A stretch of DNA of 16,177 bases, taken from CAZUCD01 sp964618855 (lineage in GTDB: Bacteria > Sumerlaeota > Sumerlaeia > SLMS01 > JANRJK01). The stretch spans positions 1 through 16,177 of the forward strand of contig CAZUCD010000083.1 in assembly GCA_964618855.1 (NCBI GenBank), written 5' to 3'. The position numbers and the translations under genes were made by a program. Positions within the stretch are counted from its first letter, which is position 1. Each line of letters begins with the position of its first letter. The notes under the pieces are model-generated. The model saw nothing but the letters and a program-made list of their open reading frames with translations, was not told where the DNA came from and made no database searches. Shown here one piece after another: positions 15,585 to 16,177 of this stretch.

Positions 15585-16020
15585 GGCGCTCGATCTCCAA
15601 GGTGAGGGTTCGCGACGTCGAGTCGCGGAGGACCTGCGACGAAAGCTCGGCGGGCACCTCGGCCCGCCGCAAGGAACCGGGATTCATCCCCTCCGCGGCT
15701 TCCTCCAGCCACGGAAACGTCTCCCCCGCCCCGGGCGTGAACTCGATCACACCCGCGTCCATCTCACCACCCGCGGCCTCCCGAAGACTGAATCGGATTC
15801 GCACAGGACCATTGGCAGCGGCCGAACCCGAGGGCGCCCTGCCCGCCGCCGACTCGACGACGGACACACCCGATGCCGTCCTGAACGCGAGCGGGGTCGG
15901 CGTGGGCGTGGCCGTTGGCGTCGGCGTGGCTGCAGGCTGCGCCGGTTCATCCTTTCCCTTGCAGGCCACGCCAAACGCAACGCACGCGACAAAGACCATT
16001 ACCTTGGGAGTGGAATTCAT
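15577..16020 (-). CDS. Lipoprotein with degenerate FKBP-type domain
   Basis: This 147-aa protein has a lipoprotein-type signal peptide ending at C20 (FGVAC-KGKDE). The -3 position is glycine, so the lipobox is not perfect. A Pro/Thr-rich tether follows at 29-43 (TPTPTATPTPTP). Residues about 47-147 align by eye to an FKBP peptidyl-prolyl isomerase: FRTASGVSVVESAAGRAP, VRIRFSLREAAGGEMDAG, IEFTPGAGETFPWLEEAAEGM, SLRRAEVPAEL and LTLEIERLE. The usual tyrosine of VHYTG is F77, the tryptophan of the IxGW floor is leucine, and the AYG...IPPNA flap is missing, replaced by SSQVLRDSTSR. Isomerase activity is therefore doubtful, and a binding or chaperone role is the inference. GGAG nine bases before the ATG supports the start. 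The stop overlaps rnd by 8 bp. Confidence 0.8.
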   Translation of the reverse strand: MNSTPKVMVFVACVAFGVACKGKDEPAQPAATPTPTATPTPTPLAFRTASGVSVVESAAGRAPSGSAAANGPVRIRFSLREAAGGEMDAGVIEFTPGAGETFPWLEEAAEGMNPGSLRRAEVPAELSSQVLRDSTSRTLTLEIERLE

Positions 16021-16119
16021 TGGCTCGGACTCCGATGGCCGAAAGTGGGGCTGCGACTCGGCGTCGGGGCAAGGAATGCTCGCGCCGGCATGGCGATGCG
16101 GCGGCCAGAGCTTCCCCCC

Positions 16120-16177
16120 TTACCCCAGTCCCGCCGCGTAACCAAGCGGGTCGAGCGAGAGCCAGCGGCATGCGTGC
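16120..16177 (-). pseudogene. End of an RHS-repeat-like core, cut short (5' part outside window)
   Basis: Reading the minus strand from the window edge, 18 codons give HACRWLSLDPLGYAAGLG and then TAA at 16122-16120. The RWLSxDPLGYAAG pattern is the well-known end of RHS-repeat-associated core domains, normally followed by NLYxYxxNxP and a variable tip. Here the stop comes straight after GLG. None of the three frames downstream continues with NLY, so it is a truncated end rather than a simple frameshift. It may be a natural short end, a pseudogene or a relic of a larger RHS gene to the right. With only 18 codons the call rests on one motif. The remaining 99 bases to the lipoprotein start (16021-16119) show nothing else. 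Confidence 0.45.

Noticed and set aside
15885..15945. Minisatellite-like GTGGGCGTGGCC repeats
   Set aside because: They simply encode the Thr-Pro tether of the lipoprotein, are irregular, and need no separate explanation.

Overview
This is a GC-rich, gene-dense bacterial chromosomal window made mostly of housekeeping genes. It has no CRISPR array, tRNA, rRNA, insertion sequence or phage gene that I could recognise. The envelope genes (an O-antigen-ligase-like polymerase fused to TPRs, a YfhO-type membrane protein, a lipoprotein) and the style of the proteins suggest a Gram-negative-type bacterium. Very tight packing and 1-14 bp gene overlaps fit a lineage outside the well-studied phyla, but I cannot name the phylum from sequence alone. 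GC content was judged by eye, not computed.

Layout, left to right. (1) Positions 1-2223, minus strand: a cytosolic GAF-domain histidine kinase followed by an 8-bp-overlapping succinate-semialdehyde-type aldehyde dehydrogenase that runs off the left edge. (2) 2356-2763, plus strand: cytidine deaminase (cdd), divergent from the kinase across a short spacer containing a perfect 12-bp palindrome. (3) 2767-7425, minus strand: a compact operon read as folP, a DUF4911-like small protein, the ligase/TPR membrane protein and thrB, with junctions of 4 bp overlap, 14 bp overlap and a 6 bp gap. (4) 7578-10533, plus strand: dnaB and rimO, divergent from folP. The folP/dnaB spacer holds a row of DnaA-box-like 9-mers. 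(5) 10487-14132, minus strand: an unrecognised protein, a hotdog-fold acyl-CoA thioesterase and a YfhO-like multi-pass membrane protein whose 3' end overlaps that of rimO by 47 bp. (6) 14346-16020, minus strand: a lipoprotein with a degenerate FKBP domain, overlapping by 8 bp an RNase D gene that starts with TTG. (7) 16120-16177, minus strand: 18 codons resembling the end of an RHS-repeat core, cut by a stop.

The genes cover nucleotide salvage (cdd), folate synthesis (folP), threonine synthesis (thrB), replication (dnaB), ribosome modification (rimO), RNA processing (rnd) and envelope polysaccharide or glycolipid work (ligase/TPR, YfhO). They do not form one pathway. I did not find a convincing new multi-gene system. 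The items most worth a second look are the folP/dnaB spacer, the degenerate FKBP lipoprotein coupled to RNase D, the RHS-like tail, the unrecognised 301-aa protein, the kinase-dehydrogenase pair, and a dihydropteroate synthase with several altered motifs.
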